From Rhodobacteraceae bacterium UBA7436 (lineage in GTDB: Bacteria; Pseudomonadota; Alphaproteobacteria; Rhodobacterales; Rhodobacteraceae), in contig DLQI01000124.1 of NCBI GenBank assembly GCA_002478745.1, positions 1 to 15,836 of the forward strand: a stretch of 15,836 nucleotides of DNA, in the 5' to 3' direction. Below, one piece after another: positions 1 to 6,310 of the stretch; positions within the stretch are counted from its first letter, which is position 1, and each line of letters starts with the position of its first letter. The position numbers and the translations under genes are program-made. Under the pieces are notes generated by a model, which worked only from the letters and a program-made list of their open reading frames with translations, was not told the DNA's origin and made no database searches.

Positions 1-29
1 TTTTCCTTTGATATGTGCTCACTCTCTAT

Positions 30-60
30 GTTGTAATTCCTCAAGTTAACTTGAGATCAA
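30..60 (-). promoter_or_regulatory. SoxR-controlled promoter reading leftward out of the window
   Basis: On the minus strand a -35 element TTGATC (60 to 55) and a -10 element TACAAC (35 to 30) are separated by exactly 19 bp. Each matches the sigma-70 consensus at four of six positions. The overlong 19-bp spacer is the known hallmark of promoters activated by MerR/SoxR proteins, and the SoxR box lies inside it. A purine-rich AAAGGA (9 to 4, minus strand) looks like a ribosome binding site, so the start codon of the target gene is probably just past the left edge. The target's identity cannot be seen. Placement as the SoxR-activated promoter is inference from spacing and box position. Confidence 0.6.
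39..56. promoter_or_regulatory. SoxR box (operator)
   Basis: The sequence CCTCAAGTTAACTTGAGA is an 18-bp dyad centred on GTTAAC. It differs only in its last base from the perfectly symmetric form CCTCAAGTTAACTTGAGG known as the SoxR-binding site. It ends 16 bp before the soxR ATG, so SoxR bound here could also affect its own transcription. Confidence 0.85.
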
Positions 61-72
61 GAGGTTTTTTTG

Positions 73-522
73 ATGGCAATTTCACAGGGGCTTAGCATCG
101 GGGCCGTGGCCGCGCGCACAGGTTTGGCTGTTTCTGCAATCCGATTTTATGAGACGCATGGGTTGGTGACGCCGATAAAGAATGCGTCGGGTCATCGTCG
201 CTATGATCGGTCCGACATCCGCAAACTTAGTTTTGTTATGATCGCACAAGAGCTGGGCGTATCGTTGAAAGAGTTAGGTGTGCTTATGCAGACCTTGCCC
301 CAGGGACGCCCACCGTCAAAAGGCGATTGGACACGTATGGCCACCAAATTTCGCAAAGACTTAGATGCCCGTATAGCAAAGGCTGAGCGGCTGCGTGACA
401 AGTTGGATGGGTGTATTGGGTGTGGATGTTTGTCGCTGAGCAAATGTGCGCTGTATAACCCGCAGGATCGCGTGCGCATGGATGGCACCGGGCCGCGTTA
501 TTTGATTGAGGTGGGAGTTTAG
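73..522 (+). CDS. soxR: Redox-sensitive transcriptional activator SoxR (MerR family)
   Basis: This 149-residue cytoplasmic regulator senses redox-cycling compounds or superoxide through a [2Fe-2S] cluster and activates promoters with 19-bp spacers. An N-terminal MerR helix-turn-helix is visible at about residues 7-45 (IGAVAARTGLAVSAIRFYE, then GHRRYDRSDIRKL), followed by a dimerisation helix at about 80-112. The cluster ligands follow as C-x2-C-x-C-x5-C at C114, C117, C119 and C125, in CIGCGCLSLSKC. This pattern separates SoxR from other MerR proteins. The ATG at 73 is preferred over the TTG at 70 because GAGG at 61-64 is spaced 8 bp from it. A SoxR box lies directly upstream. In many non-enteric bacteria SoxR directly controls neighbouring genes, often efflux pumps or oxidoreductases, which fits the leftward promoter here. 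It converges with the sulfotransferase gene, with 2 bp between the stop codons. Confidence 0.95.
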   Translation: MAISQGLSIGAVAARTGLAVSAIRFYETHGLVTPIKNASGHRRYDRSDIRKLSFVMIAQELGVSLKELGVLMQTLPQGRPPSKGDWTRMATKFRKDLDARIAKAERLRDKLDGCIGCGCLSLSKCALYNPQDRVRMDGTGPRYLIEVGV

Positions 523-524
523 AG

Positions 525-1277
525 TTAATTGGGGATTGTGTGGTATCGCGTTGCCCATTGGCCATTTAGTTCATCAGCCATTTTGGCTAAGGGTGCCTTG
601 ATTCCAATCGTGCATGATGTTTGAAGGTCGAGCATTTCTAGCACCTTGTTTAGCGTGATTGAGGGATCATCTGCTAGATCCTCGTAAGATAGGCGCAAGG
701 GCTGGATGCTTTCTTTTGTAAACCAGTACTCCCACCTTTGGTCATCCTCCTCAAACTCTGCAATATGTTGCCTGATCGCCTTTGCATCAAAGTAGGGAGA
801 CTGTGTCGGTGCCAAACGTTCGAACTCAGCTCCATTGGCTGCTGTATGCCAAAGCCCTGTCTGCATTGCTTTTACGCATGAAATGGCTTGTTCCAGTTTG
901 TTTTTGCGCGACAGAAAAATGAACGCAGTTTCCCCGAAGGTTGCGTTTAGTCGATCCACATCGCTATTTAGTTCGGGATGCAAAAGTTTGAGTTGGTCCA
1001 TAAAATAATTAAGACTGCCGCCTTGTAGACGCAGGCCAAACACACCAGTTTCTGCGGTATCGGTTTTTTGCGCCTTTTTCAAAACGGCTTCCAATGTTTT
1101 TGATCGGTTGGCCAAGCAATTGGGCGCGATGCCGTGAACTTCCGTCCAGTTGGTCAGGGAAGGTTTATGGAAATAGGAATTAGGTACGCCGGCGACATTG
1201 GTGTTGGTCAAGAGCTTACACAGAAGGGTGCTGCCGCTGCGTGGACTTGTGCAAATAATGTATGATTTATAGCCCAT
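525..1277 (-). CDS. Stf0-family sulfotransferase
   Basis: The protein has 250 residues from the ATG at 1277. It probably transfers sulfate from PAPS to an unknown carbohydrate or small-molecule acceptor. The N-terminal 5'-phosphosulfate loop ICTSPRSGSTLLCKLL is followed by GVPNSYFHKPS, typical of Stf0 proteins. The segment FLSRKNKLEQAISCVKAMQT supplies the Arg and Ser expected to bind the 3'-phosphate. An in-frame TTG at 1343 would add 22 residues with no visible conservation (272 aa). I prefer 1277 because the longer form begins within 20 bp of the ctaD terminator, leaving little room for a promoter. The ATG itself has no clear Shine-Dalgarno sequence, so the start is uncertain. The characterised mycobacterial Stf0 sulfates trehalose; that substrate should not be assumed here. 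The gene looks accessory, inserted between soxR and ctaD. Confidence 0.85.
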   Translation of the reverse strand: MGYKSYIICTSPRSGSTLLCKLLTNTNVAGVPNSYFHKPSLTNWTEVHGIAPNCLANRSKTLEAVLKKAQKTDTAETGVFGLRLQGGSLNYFMDQLKLLHPELNSDVDRLNATFGETAFIFLSRKNKLEQAISCVKAMQTGLWHTAANGAEFERLAPTQSPYFDAKAIRQHIAEFEEDDQRWEYWFTKESIQPLRLSYEDLADDPSITLNKVLEMLDLQTSCTIGIKAPLAKMADELNGQWATRYHTIPN

Positions 1278-1314
1278 CTGGAAATGCGGTACCTGTTCTC
1301 GCTGGTTATCTTCA

Positions 1315-1343
1315 ACGCTAGGTCGTTCAGGAATTTCCGTCAA
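1315..1343 (-). promoter_or_regulatory. Candidate promoter for the Stf0-type sulfotransferase gene
   Basis: On the minus strand TTGACG (1343 to 1338, five of six to the -35 consensus) is followed after 17 bp by TAGCGT (1320 to 1315, three of six to the -10 consensus). Transcription would begin near 1308, about 30 bp before the ATG at 1277. The same TTG is the alternative start codon, so the two readings compete. The -10 match is weak. Confidence 0.25.
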
Positions 1344-1360
1344 CCAAGCCTTCCCGAACA

Positions 1361-1393
1361 GAAAAAAGGCCCCAACCGCCGTTGGAGCCTTTT
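1361..1393 (-). terminator. Intrinsic terminator of ctaD
   Basis: On the minus strand a 13-bp stem (AAAAGGC, T, CCAAC pairing with GTTGG, G, GCCTTTT, with one U-G wobble) closes a GGCG tetraloop and runs into TTTTTT. It starts 24 bp after the ctaD stop codon. A run of T on the other strand makes it potentially bidirectional. It separates ctaD from the downstream sulfotransferase gene. Confidence 0.88.
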
Positions 1394-1416
1394 GTATCTT
1401 AGATCAACCTAGCCAA

Positions 1417-3090
1417 TTAGTGGCTGTGTTGTTTGTCCCAGTCTTCTTGCTTTGGAAGAATTTCGAACGTGTGCTCTGGGGGTGGGCTTGGCAAAGTCCA
1501 TTCCAGTGTGTCCGCATATTCGTTCCATGGGTTCGCTTCAGTTGCCTTAGCACCGCGTAGCAATGTGTAGGCAATGATCCCGAAGAAGAAGATGAAGGAT
1601 GCAAAGCTTAGGAACGCGCCCCAAGAGGACCATTCGTTCCAGTATGCAAACTGCTCAGGATAGTCGATGTAACGACGTGGCATACCCTGACGGCCCAAGA
1701 AGTGCTGTGGGAAGAACGTTAGGTTTGCACCGATGAACATCATCCAGAAGTGTAGTTTACCAGCCCATTCAGGGTACATGCGACCTGTCATCTTCGGCAG
1801 GTAGAAGTAGATGCCTGCAAAGATTGTAAAGACCGCACCCAAGCTCATAACGTAGTGGAAGTGTGCCACAACGTAGTATGTGTCGTGGTAGTAACGGTCC
1901 ACAGCTGCCTGAGATAGAACGATACCTGTAACGCCACCAACGGTGAACAAAAACAAGAAGCCGAAAGCCCATAGCATTGGTGTTTTGAACTCAATTGAAC
2001 CGCCCCACATGGTTGCAATCCATGAGAACACTTTGACCCCTGTTGGGACCGCAATGACCATCGTTGCAAGCATGAAGTAGGCTTGTTGGTTCAGTGACAT
2101 ACCAACCGTGTACATATGGTGTGCCCATACGACGAAGCCCAGAACACCAATCGCAATGATCGCCCATACCATTGGCAGGTAACCGAAGATCGGCTTGCGT
2201 GCGAATGTTGCGATGACGTGAGAGATGATACCAAAGCCTGGAAGGATGATGATGTACACTTCAGGGTGTCCAAAGAACCACAGGATGTGTTGGTACAAGA
2301 CCGGATCGCCACCGCCTGCTGGATCAAAGAATGTGAAACCAAAGTTACGGTCCATCAGCAACATGGTGATCGCGCCAGCCAAAACAGGCAAAGACAACAA
2401 GATCAACCAAGAGGTCACAAAGATTGACCATGAGAACAACGGAACCTTGAACAATGTCATGCCAGGGGCACGCATGTTTAGGAATGTTGTGATCATGTTG
2501 ATCGCACCAAGGATGGATGAGGCACCAGAAACGTGGACCGCAAAGATTGCGAGGTCCATAGACATGCCGCCTTCACGTACTGACAACGGCGGGTACAGAA
2601 CCCAACCCACACCAGAACCAAGCTGACCGTTACCACCAGGGGAGATAACAGAGCAGATTGCCAAGGTCGTACCAGCAACATACATCCAGAAGGACAAGTT
2701 GTTCATACGTGGGAATGCCATGTCAGGCGCGCCGATTTGCAATGGCATAAAGTAGTTACCAAAGCCGCCGAATAGCGCCGGAATAACCACGAAGAACATC
2801 ATCAAGATGCCGTGGCCAGTAATCAAAACGTTCCACAGGTGTCCGTTTGGAGTACAAAGTGAGGAGGAGTCTGCGAAGAAACGCGCGCCTTCCATACACA
2901 TGTACTGAACGCCTGGGTCCATAAGCTCCAACCGCATGTAGACGGTGAATGCTACGGATACAAAGCCAACGAGGGCTGAGACGATCAGATATAGAATACC
3001 GATGTCTTTGTGGTTTGTGGACATGAACCAGCGGGTAAAGAACCCACGGTTATCTTCGTGGTCGTGCCCGTGGATGGCTGCGTCTGCCAT
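1417..3090 (-). CDS. ctaD: Cytochrome c oxidase subunit I, aa3 type
   Basis: This 557-residue, twelve-helix inner-membrane subunit reduces O2 to water and pumps protons in the aerobic respiratory chain. Visible residues are H93 (heme a), D123 (entry of the D proton channel, in GAPDMAFPR), H275 (CuB) and E277 in FFGHPEVY. H324 and H325 are the remaining CuB ligands, K353 in PTGVKVFSW belongs to the K channel, H410 binds heme a3 and H412 binds heme a in VVAHFHY. Each is exactly nine less than the R. sphaeroides residue number, so there are no internal gaps relative to that enzyme. The start ATG at 3090 follows AGGAGG at 3103-3098; the in-frame extension to 3123 has no such site. It stands alone, ended by its own terminator. 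The other oxidase subunits are not in the window. Confidence 0.98.
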   Translation of the reverse strand: MADAAIHGHDHEDNRGFFTRWFMSTNHKDIGILYLIVSALVGFVSVAFTVYMRLELMDPGVQYMCMEGARFFADSSSLCTPNGHLWNVLITGHGILMMFFVVIPALFGGFGNYFMPLQIGAPDMAFPRMNNLSFWMYVAGTTLAICSVISPGGNGQLGSGVGWVLYPPLSVREGGMSMDLAIFAVHVSGASSILGAINMITTFLNMRAPGMTLFKVPLFSWSIFVTSWLILLSLPVLAGAITMLLMDRNFGFTFFDPAGGGDPVLYQHILWFFGHPEVYIIILPGFGIISHVIATFARKPIFGYLPMVWAIIAIGVLGFVVWAHHMYTVGMSLNQQAYFMLATMVIAVPTGVKVFSWIATMWGGSIEFKTPMLWAFGFLFLFTVGGVTGIVLSQAAVDRYYHDTYYVVAHFHYVMSLGAVFTIFAGIYFYLPKMTGRMYPEWAGKLHFWMMFIGANLTFFPQHFLGRQGMPRRYIDYPEQFAYWNEWSSWGAFLSFASFIFFFGIIAYTLLRGAKATEANPWNEYADTLEWTLPSPPPEHTFEILPKQEDWDKQHSH

Positions 3091-3372
3091 AGGGTTGCCT
3101 CCTGACATTATAAAGAAATTCACAACAACTTGTTCGTTGCGAAGGATTCCTCGCGGTTCTAATGGAGCAAACCTTTATGAGCAATGACTGAGATGACCAA
3201 ACATGCGCGAAATATTGTCGCGATTTCTGACAATGGCTGTTGAGTGTTCAGGCGGTTGCCGTTGGCAATGGGCTGCTTTTGCACAATATTTGCACGGAAG
3301 CTGGGAAGGACACTTGCTGAGCGCAAGGAATGCCCGTTCGCCGCGCGAAAATCGGGGAAGAATTTGGTGACG
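3091..3372. other. Non-coding region upstream of ctaD with several small repeats
   Basis: No convincing gene is present in these 282 bp; the short open frames here have no ribosome binding sites or recognisable sequence. The region should hold the ctaD promoter, but I cannot assign -35/-10 boxes with confidence. It contains a dyad TTGTC-N9-GACAA at 3215-3233, an overlapping CGCGA/TCGCG dyad at about 3207-3223, and a direct repeat TTGCAC-N5-TTGCAC at 3279-3295 with an 11-bp period, one helical turn. These could be operators. None matches a consensus I can name safely. Confidence 0.35.
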
Positions 3373-4399
3373 TTATGCCGCGGCGTAAAACACTTCGTTC
3401 GGGACCTGTTGCGCAGCAACTTGGTCGATGCAATCTGGCAAGCGGCACATAAGCGAACGTGCTTCGTGCCGGCGTAAAACAGGGCGCACTGTGCCGTTGT
3501 GCGTTGCTTTGCTCATGTCGAACCCATCTAGGGTTTCCCAGATTTTGCCGGTTTCAAGAACACGTTCAGGCATATCTCCCAAGAACAGGCTTTCGGCCCA
3601 CATTTCCTCAACCAGCACCAACTCATGCGTTGGAAGTAGAATGTGGAAATAAGTTACGTCAAAGTCAGCAGGTTGTTGATGGACCCATGCGTATTCTAGT
3701 GCCGTTTTGGCAGCGACCAATACTTCGGATGATCCAAACAATAGCTCTGCTTGGTTGTCAGTCACCATCAATCGGTGCGCTGGCGACAGGTGCAGATCAC
3801 GTGAGTTGCTAAAGGTGCCTGCGGGAATAACGATTGGACGGAAATCAGTGTTCAGACGCTGTTCGGCACGGGAATAGCTTTGTTGGCTAATGGCCTGCAC
3901 TTGAACAAAACCAGAGTCGCGCGTGATCGCCTGGGCGCAGATCTTCGATCCGCTTTTGACCATCGCGCGTCGCGATGAGGGTACCGGCGGTAAAGCAAGG
4001 GATGTTTTGATCTGTTGGAATGCGTTTCTTTTGTTCCCATGCACCAATTGGCATGTGTCCGGGGAAATCTCTCGGAAGTATTGCGAGTTCCGTTTTTGAA
4101 ACGAACTCCTGTGTTTCGCAGTTCACCAAAATCAGAGCTTCAATTGGAAGGTTTTCTGTTTCGGTGTATTGGTTCAACTGTATCGCGCTGCGTGCTGGCA
4201 GCATGCTGTCTGAGCCGAAACTGTGCAAAAGCCCTGTTGTGGCGGACCAGATTTCAAAAGGACCCAAGGCAACGGAATTGTTGGTCGCGTTGCGCAACTC
4301 TACGTTATTCAATGGTGTGCGGCTTTTTTCACCCAAGTTTGCACTGGGTGTTTCAGAGTCGCGCAGACACAAGAATAGACCGTCTAATTTGTTGTACAT
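3373..4399 (-). pseudogene. Hint-domain (Hedgehog/intein-type) protein, frameshifted
   Basis: Two overlapping minus-strand frames together make one Hint_2-type protein of about 340 residues. The first (4399 to the switch) has an N-terminal region of about 130 residues without recognisable motifs. It then has the Hint start IPCFTAGTLIAT and the conserved QKRIEDLRPGD. The second continues with ITRDSGFVQVQ, then HLSPAHRLMV, the late Hint block, and ends with VRPVLRRHEARSLM. The frame changes at 3925-3928, between LRPGD and ITRD. Related proteins have about three residues between GD and TRD, so the break looks like a loss of about 5 or 8 bases. Read literally, the first frame stops ten residues after the break. 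Hint domains self-cleave at the Cys in inteins and Hedgehog; these roseobacter proteins are poorly understood. The frameshift is either a real inactivation or a sequencing or assembly error. A modest AAAGG lies ahead of the ATG at 4399. Confidence 0.85.
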
Positions 4400-4503
4400 C
4401 GGATCGCCTTTTGGATTTAGCTGACTTTCAGATGCACCTCAATAACGGCAACAAAACGGCGACAGATTGAAGTTACTGTGTCAGCTGGTTCAAAAAGGGT
4501 ATC

Positions 4504-5157
4504 TCAGAGGGAGGTAAATATTTTACCAAAGCTTTTCTGAAGAGCGACATCCACGTCGTCCATTGTGACGGGCAGTCCAAGGTCAACAAGGGAGGTCACC
4601 CCGTGTTGTGTGATCCCGCAAGGGACGATCCCATCAAAGTGGCCCAAATCCGGTTCGACATTGATCGAGATCCCGTGAAAGCTGATCCACTTGCGCAGGC
4701 GGATGCCGATTGCGGCAATCTTGTCTTCGGCTATGCCCCCAGTGTCGGTACGGGGTTTGTCAGGCCGATCCACCCAGACGCCAACACGCCCCTCTCGGAT
4801 GGCACCGTCAACGTTGAACTCTTTGAGGGCCGCAATCACCCATGCCTCGAGCTGTTGCACGAACAGGCGAACATCATGGCCACGTTTGCCCACATCTAAT
4901 ATGGTATAGGCGACGCGCTGCCCTGGTCCGTGATAGGTATATTGCCCGCCGCGTTTGGTATCAAAAACGGGGAAGCGATCGGGATCGGTCAAATCATCGG
5001 ACTTGGCGGAGGTGCCTGCGGTGTAAAGAGGAGGATGCTCCACCAGCCAGATGCATTCATCCGCGACACCTTTATGGATGTCAGCCACACGGGCTTCCAT
5101 CCATGCCTCGGCCTCGCGATAGTCGGTCAGGCCTGTGCTGGTAATCCATTCTACCAT
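4504..5157 (-). CDS. lipB: Octanoyltransferase LipB (lipoate biosynthesis)
   Basis: The 217-residue cytoplasmic enzyme moves octanoyl groups from acyl carrier protein to lipoyl domains, the first step of lipoate synthesis on pyruvate and 2-oxoglutarate dehydrogenases and the glycine cleavage system. The family signatures are HPPLYTAGT (41-49), RGGQYTYHGPGQ (69-80) and EDKIAAIGIRLRKW with catalytic Lys at K146. HFDGIVPCGI carries the catalytic Cys at C180. The length is typical. The start ATG at 5157 shares one base with the stop of the upstream thiol oxidoreductase (TAATG), implying translational coupling. A longer in-frame extension to 5289 lies wholly inside that upstream gene and is not supported. 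LipA is not in the window. Confidence 0.97.
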   Translation of the reverse strand: MVEWITSTGLTDYREAEAWMEARVADIHKGVADECIWLVEHPPLYTAGTSAKSDDLTDPDRFPVFDTKRGGQYTYHGPGQRVAYTILDVGKRGHDVRLFVQQLEAWVIAALKEFNVDGAIREGRVGVWVDRPDKPRTDTGGIAEDKIAAIGIRLRKWISFHGISINVEPDLGHFDGIVPCGITQHGVTSLVDLGLPVTMDDVDVALQKSFGKIFTSL

Positions 5158-5840
5158 TATACTGCCGCTGCTTCGGCTGCGGTGCGTGTCAGGATATCGG
5201 TATAAGCTGCGACGCCTTGTGCCCCAGTCACCAGGTACTTGCCGCCAAAGATCATTGATGGCACGCCAGTTATTCCGCGTGCTTGCCAATATTGTTGTTT
5301 CTCGCGGGTTATTGCACCCAGTTCGCCGCTTTCTATGATGCGTTTTGCGTTGTCAGTGTCCAAGCCAACAGTGGCTGCGATATCTACCAGAACGTCCGTT
5401 TGGGATAGATCGCGTTGATCGGTGAAATGTGCCTCAAACAACGCCAACTTCAGTTGATGCTGCTTCCCTTCACTCAAAGCGAATTCGAGCAGTTGATGCG
5501 TGATGAACGTGTTCCACATGTGGGATTTAGGAGTCCAATTAAATGCAAAGTCTAGGCTTTCGCCCAGTGTTTTCATCTGCGCGCGCGACTGCTCGGATTG
5601 TTCGGGCGTGCTGCCGTACTTCTGCTGAATGTGTTCTGATGTGTTCTGGCCCGTCACTGGCATATCAGGGTTCAACTCAAACGGTTCCCAACGAATGCTG
5701 GCTTTGATGCCCGTGTCGGCCATGGCCTGTTCAAGCTGGCGATACCCGATGATGCACCATGGACACATGACATCGGACACAATGGTTACTTCAATGGCGT
5801 TTTGAGGGCGGGCGGTGGTCATTTTGATTTGTGTATCCAT
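5157..5840 (-). CDS. DsbA-family thiol oxidoreductase, FrnE-like
   Basis: This 227-residue protein has the DsbA/thioredoxin fold. The sequence VSDVMCPWCIIGYRQLEQA carries the CPWC active site (C26-C29) on the first helix. A helical insertion follows, and TGVPSMIFGGKYLVTGAQ holds the cis-proline P194. That layout and the absence of any signal peptide place it with FrnE-like cytoplasmic oxidoreductases rather than periplasmic DsbA. It probably oxidises or isomerises thiols or disulfides; the substrate is unknown. The start ATG at 5840 is preceded by AAGGGAG at a reasonable spacing; the in-frame extension to 5936 has no support. It is the first gene of a two-gene unit with lipB, overlapping by one base. 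A related alternative is 2-hydroxychromene-2-carboxylate isomerase, which lacks the CPWC cysteines. Confidence 0.9.
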   Translation of the reverse strand: MDTQIKMTTARPQNAIEVTIVSDVMCPWCIIGYRQLEQAMADTGIKASIRWEPFELNPDMPVTGQNTSEHIQQKYGSTPEQSEQSRAQMKTLGESLDFAFNWTPKSHMWNTFITHQLLEFALSEGKQHQLKLALFEAHFTDQRDLSQTDVLVDIAATVGLDTDNAKRIIESGELGAITREKQQYWQARGITGVPSMIFGGKYLVTGAQGVAAYTDILTRTAAEAAAV

Positions 5841-5959
5841 ATTAGGGTCTCCCTTAAGATCGTTGTGGCAGACGCGGTTTGCAACCCAGCTTTTGCGCAC
5901 AAAGGTGAAAGGCATAGAGGAAAGAATGTGAGCCAAGCAGAAATGTGGAATATTTGGGC

Positions 5960-5988
5960 TTCACATCCTCGCGCCGAGGGGCTAGATC
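5960..5988 (+). promoter_or_regulatory. Candidate promoter of tRNA-Leu
   Basis: TTCACA (5960-5965, five of six to the -35 consensus) and TAGATC (5983-5988, three of six to -10) are separated by 17 bp. Transcription would start about 14 bp before the tRNA. The -10 match is weak. The rest of 5841-6008 holds no gene and presumably also contains the promoter of the FrnE-like gene on the other strand. Confidence 0.35.
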
Positions 5989-6008
5989 ACCGCTACTAAC
6001 CTCAAAGT

Positions 6009-6094
6009 GCGGCTGTGGCGGAATGGTAGACGCGCAGCGTTGAGGTCGCTGTGGGGTAACACCCGTGGAAGTTCGAGTCTTCTCAGCCGCACCA
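6009..6094 (+). tRNA. tRNA-Leu (anticodon GAG), decodes CUC/CUU
   Basis: The acceptor stem GCGGCTG (6009-6015) pairs with CAGCCGC (6084-6090), followed by discriminator A and an encoded CCA (6092-6094). The anticodon arm is CAGCG-TTGAGGT-CGCTG, giving anticodon GAG. A long variable arm with GGGG and CCC pairing marks a class II tRNA, as expected for Leu. The T arm is GGAAG-TTCGAGT-CTTCT. Confidence 0.97.
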
Positions 6095-6096
6095 AT

Positions 6097-6206
6097 TGAT
6101 CTGACATTGTACATATCTAGCATCGCCCTTTGGGTGCGTGCGCGCTGGTGTGTCGTCGTTGAATTCAGCGTAGTCAGATCAGTGATCCGCCTTTTAGGCT
6201 GGATCA
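6097..6206. repeat. Inverted repeats downstream of tRNA-Leu
   Basis: A 9-bp perfect inverted repeat, TGATCTGAC at 6097-6105 and GTCAGATCA at 6173-6181, encloses 67 bp. Directly beside it is a tight hairpin at 6183-6206: TGATCC+GCC, loop TTTTA, GGC, one bulged T, GGATCA. Neither arm is followed by a T run, so these are not classic intrinsic terminators, though the second may help to end or trim the tRNA transcript. No gene is visible between 6095 and 6269. Confidence 0.5.
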
Positions 6207-6269
6207 TAGGCAGATCCCTAGCTTAGATGTCATCAAGCTGCCGATTGACTTGATCAGGAAATAAATACC

Positions 6270-6308
6270 GTGACCCGTGCAATGTCTGACGAAATGGACC
6301 TGAAGTGA
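6270..6308 (+). other. Possible 12-codon leader ORF ahead of the first WaaA-like gene
   Basis: A GTG at 6270 is preceded by AGGAAA (6256-6261) at 8-bp spacing and begins a reading frame of 12 codons (MTRAMSDEMDLK). Its TGA at 6306-6308 overlaps a GTG at 6305-6307 that could start the next gene (GTGA overlap). The downstream gene lacks a good ribosome binding site of its own, so coupling from this mini-frame is plausible. It may also be chance. Confidence 0.25.
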
Positions 6309-6310
6309 CT

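Noticed and set aside
525..1343. Long form of the sulfotransferase starting at TTG 1343 as the preferred gene model
   Set aside because: The extra 22 residues show no conserved pattern and the start would lie almost at the ctaD terminator; kept only as an alternative.
3107..3112. Perfect TATAAT on the minus strand just ahead of ctaD
   Set aside because: Transcription from it would start inside the AGGAGG ribosome site, and no -35 box lies 16-18 bp upstream (GAACAA at the expected place).
3337..3349. Small hairpin TTCGC-CGC-GCGAA after the Hint gene as a terminator
   Set aside because: The stem is only 5 bp and no T run follows on the minus strand, the direction in which the Hint gene is read.
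3159..3477. Several short open frames on both strands between ctaD and the Hint gene
   Set aside because: They overlap one another, lack ribosome binding sites and resemble no known protein; the Hint C-terminus explains part of the interval.
4419..4486. AGCTGAC/GTCAGCT inverted repeat between the Hint gene and lipB
   Set aside because: Seven-base arms 54 bp apart are expected by chance at this scale and no adjacent signal supports a function.
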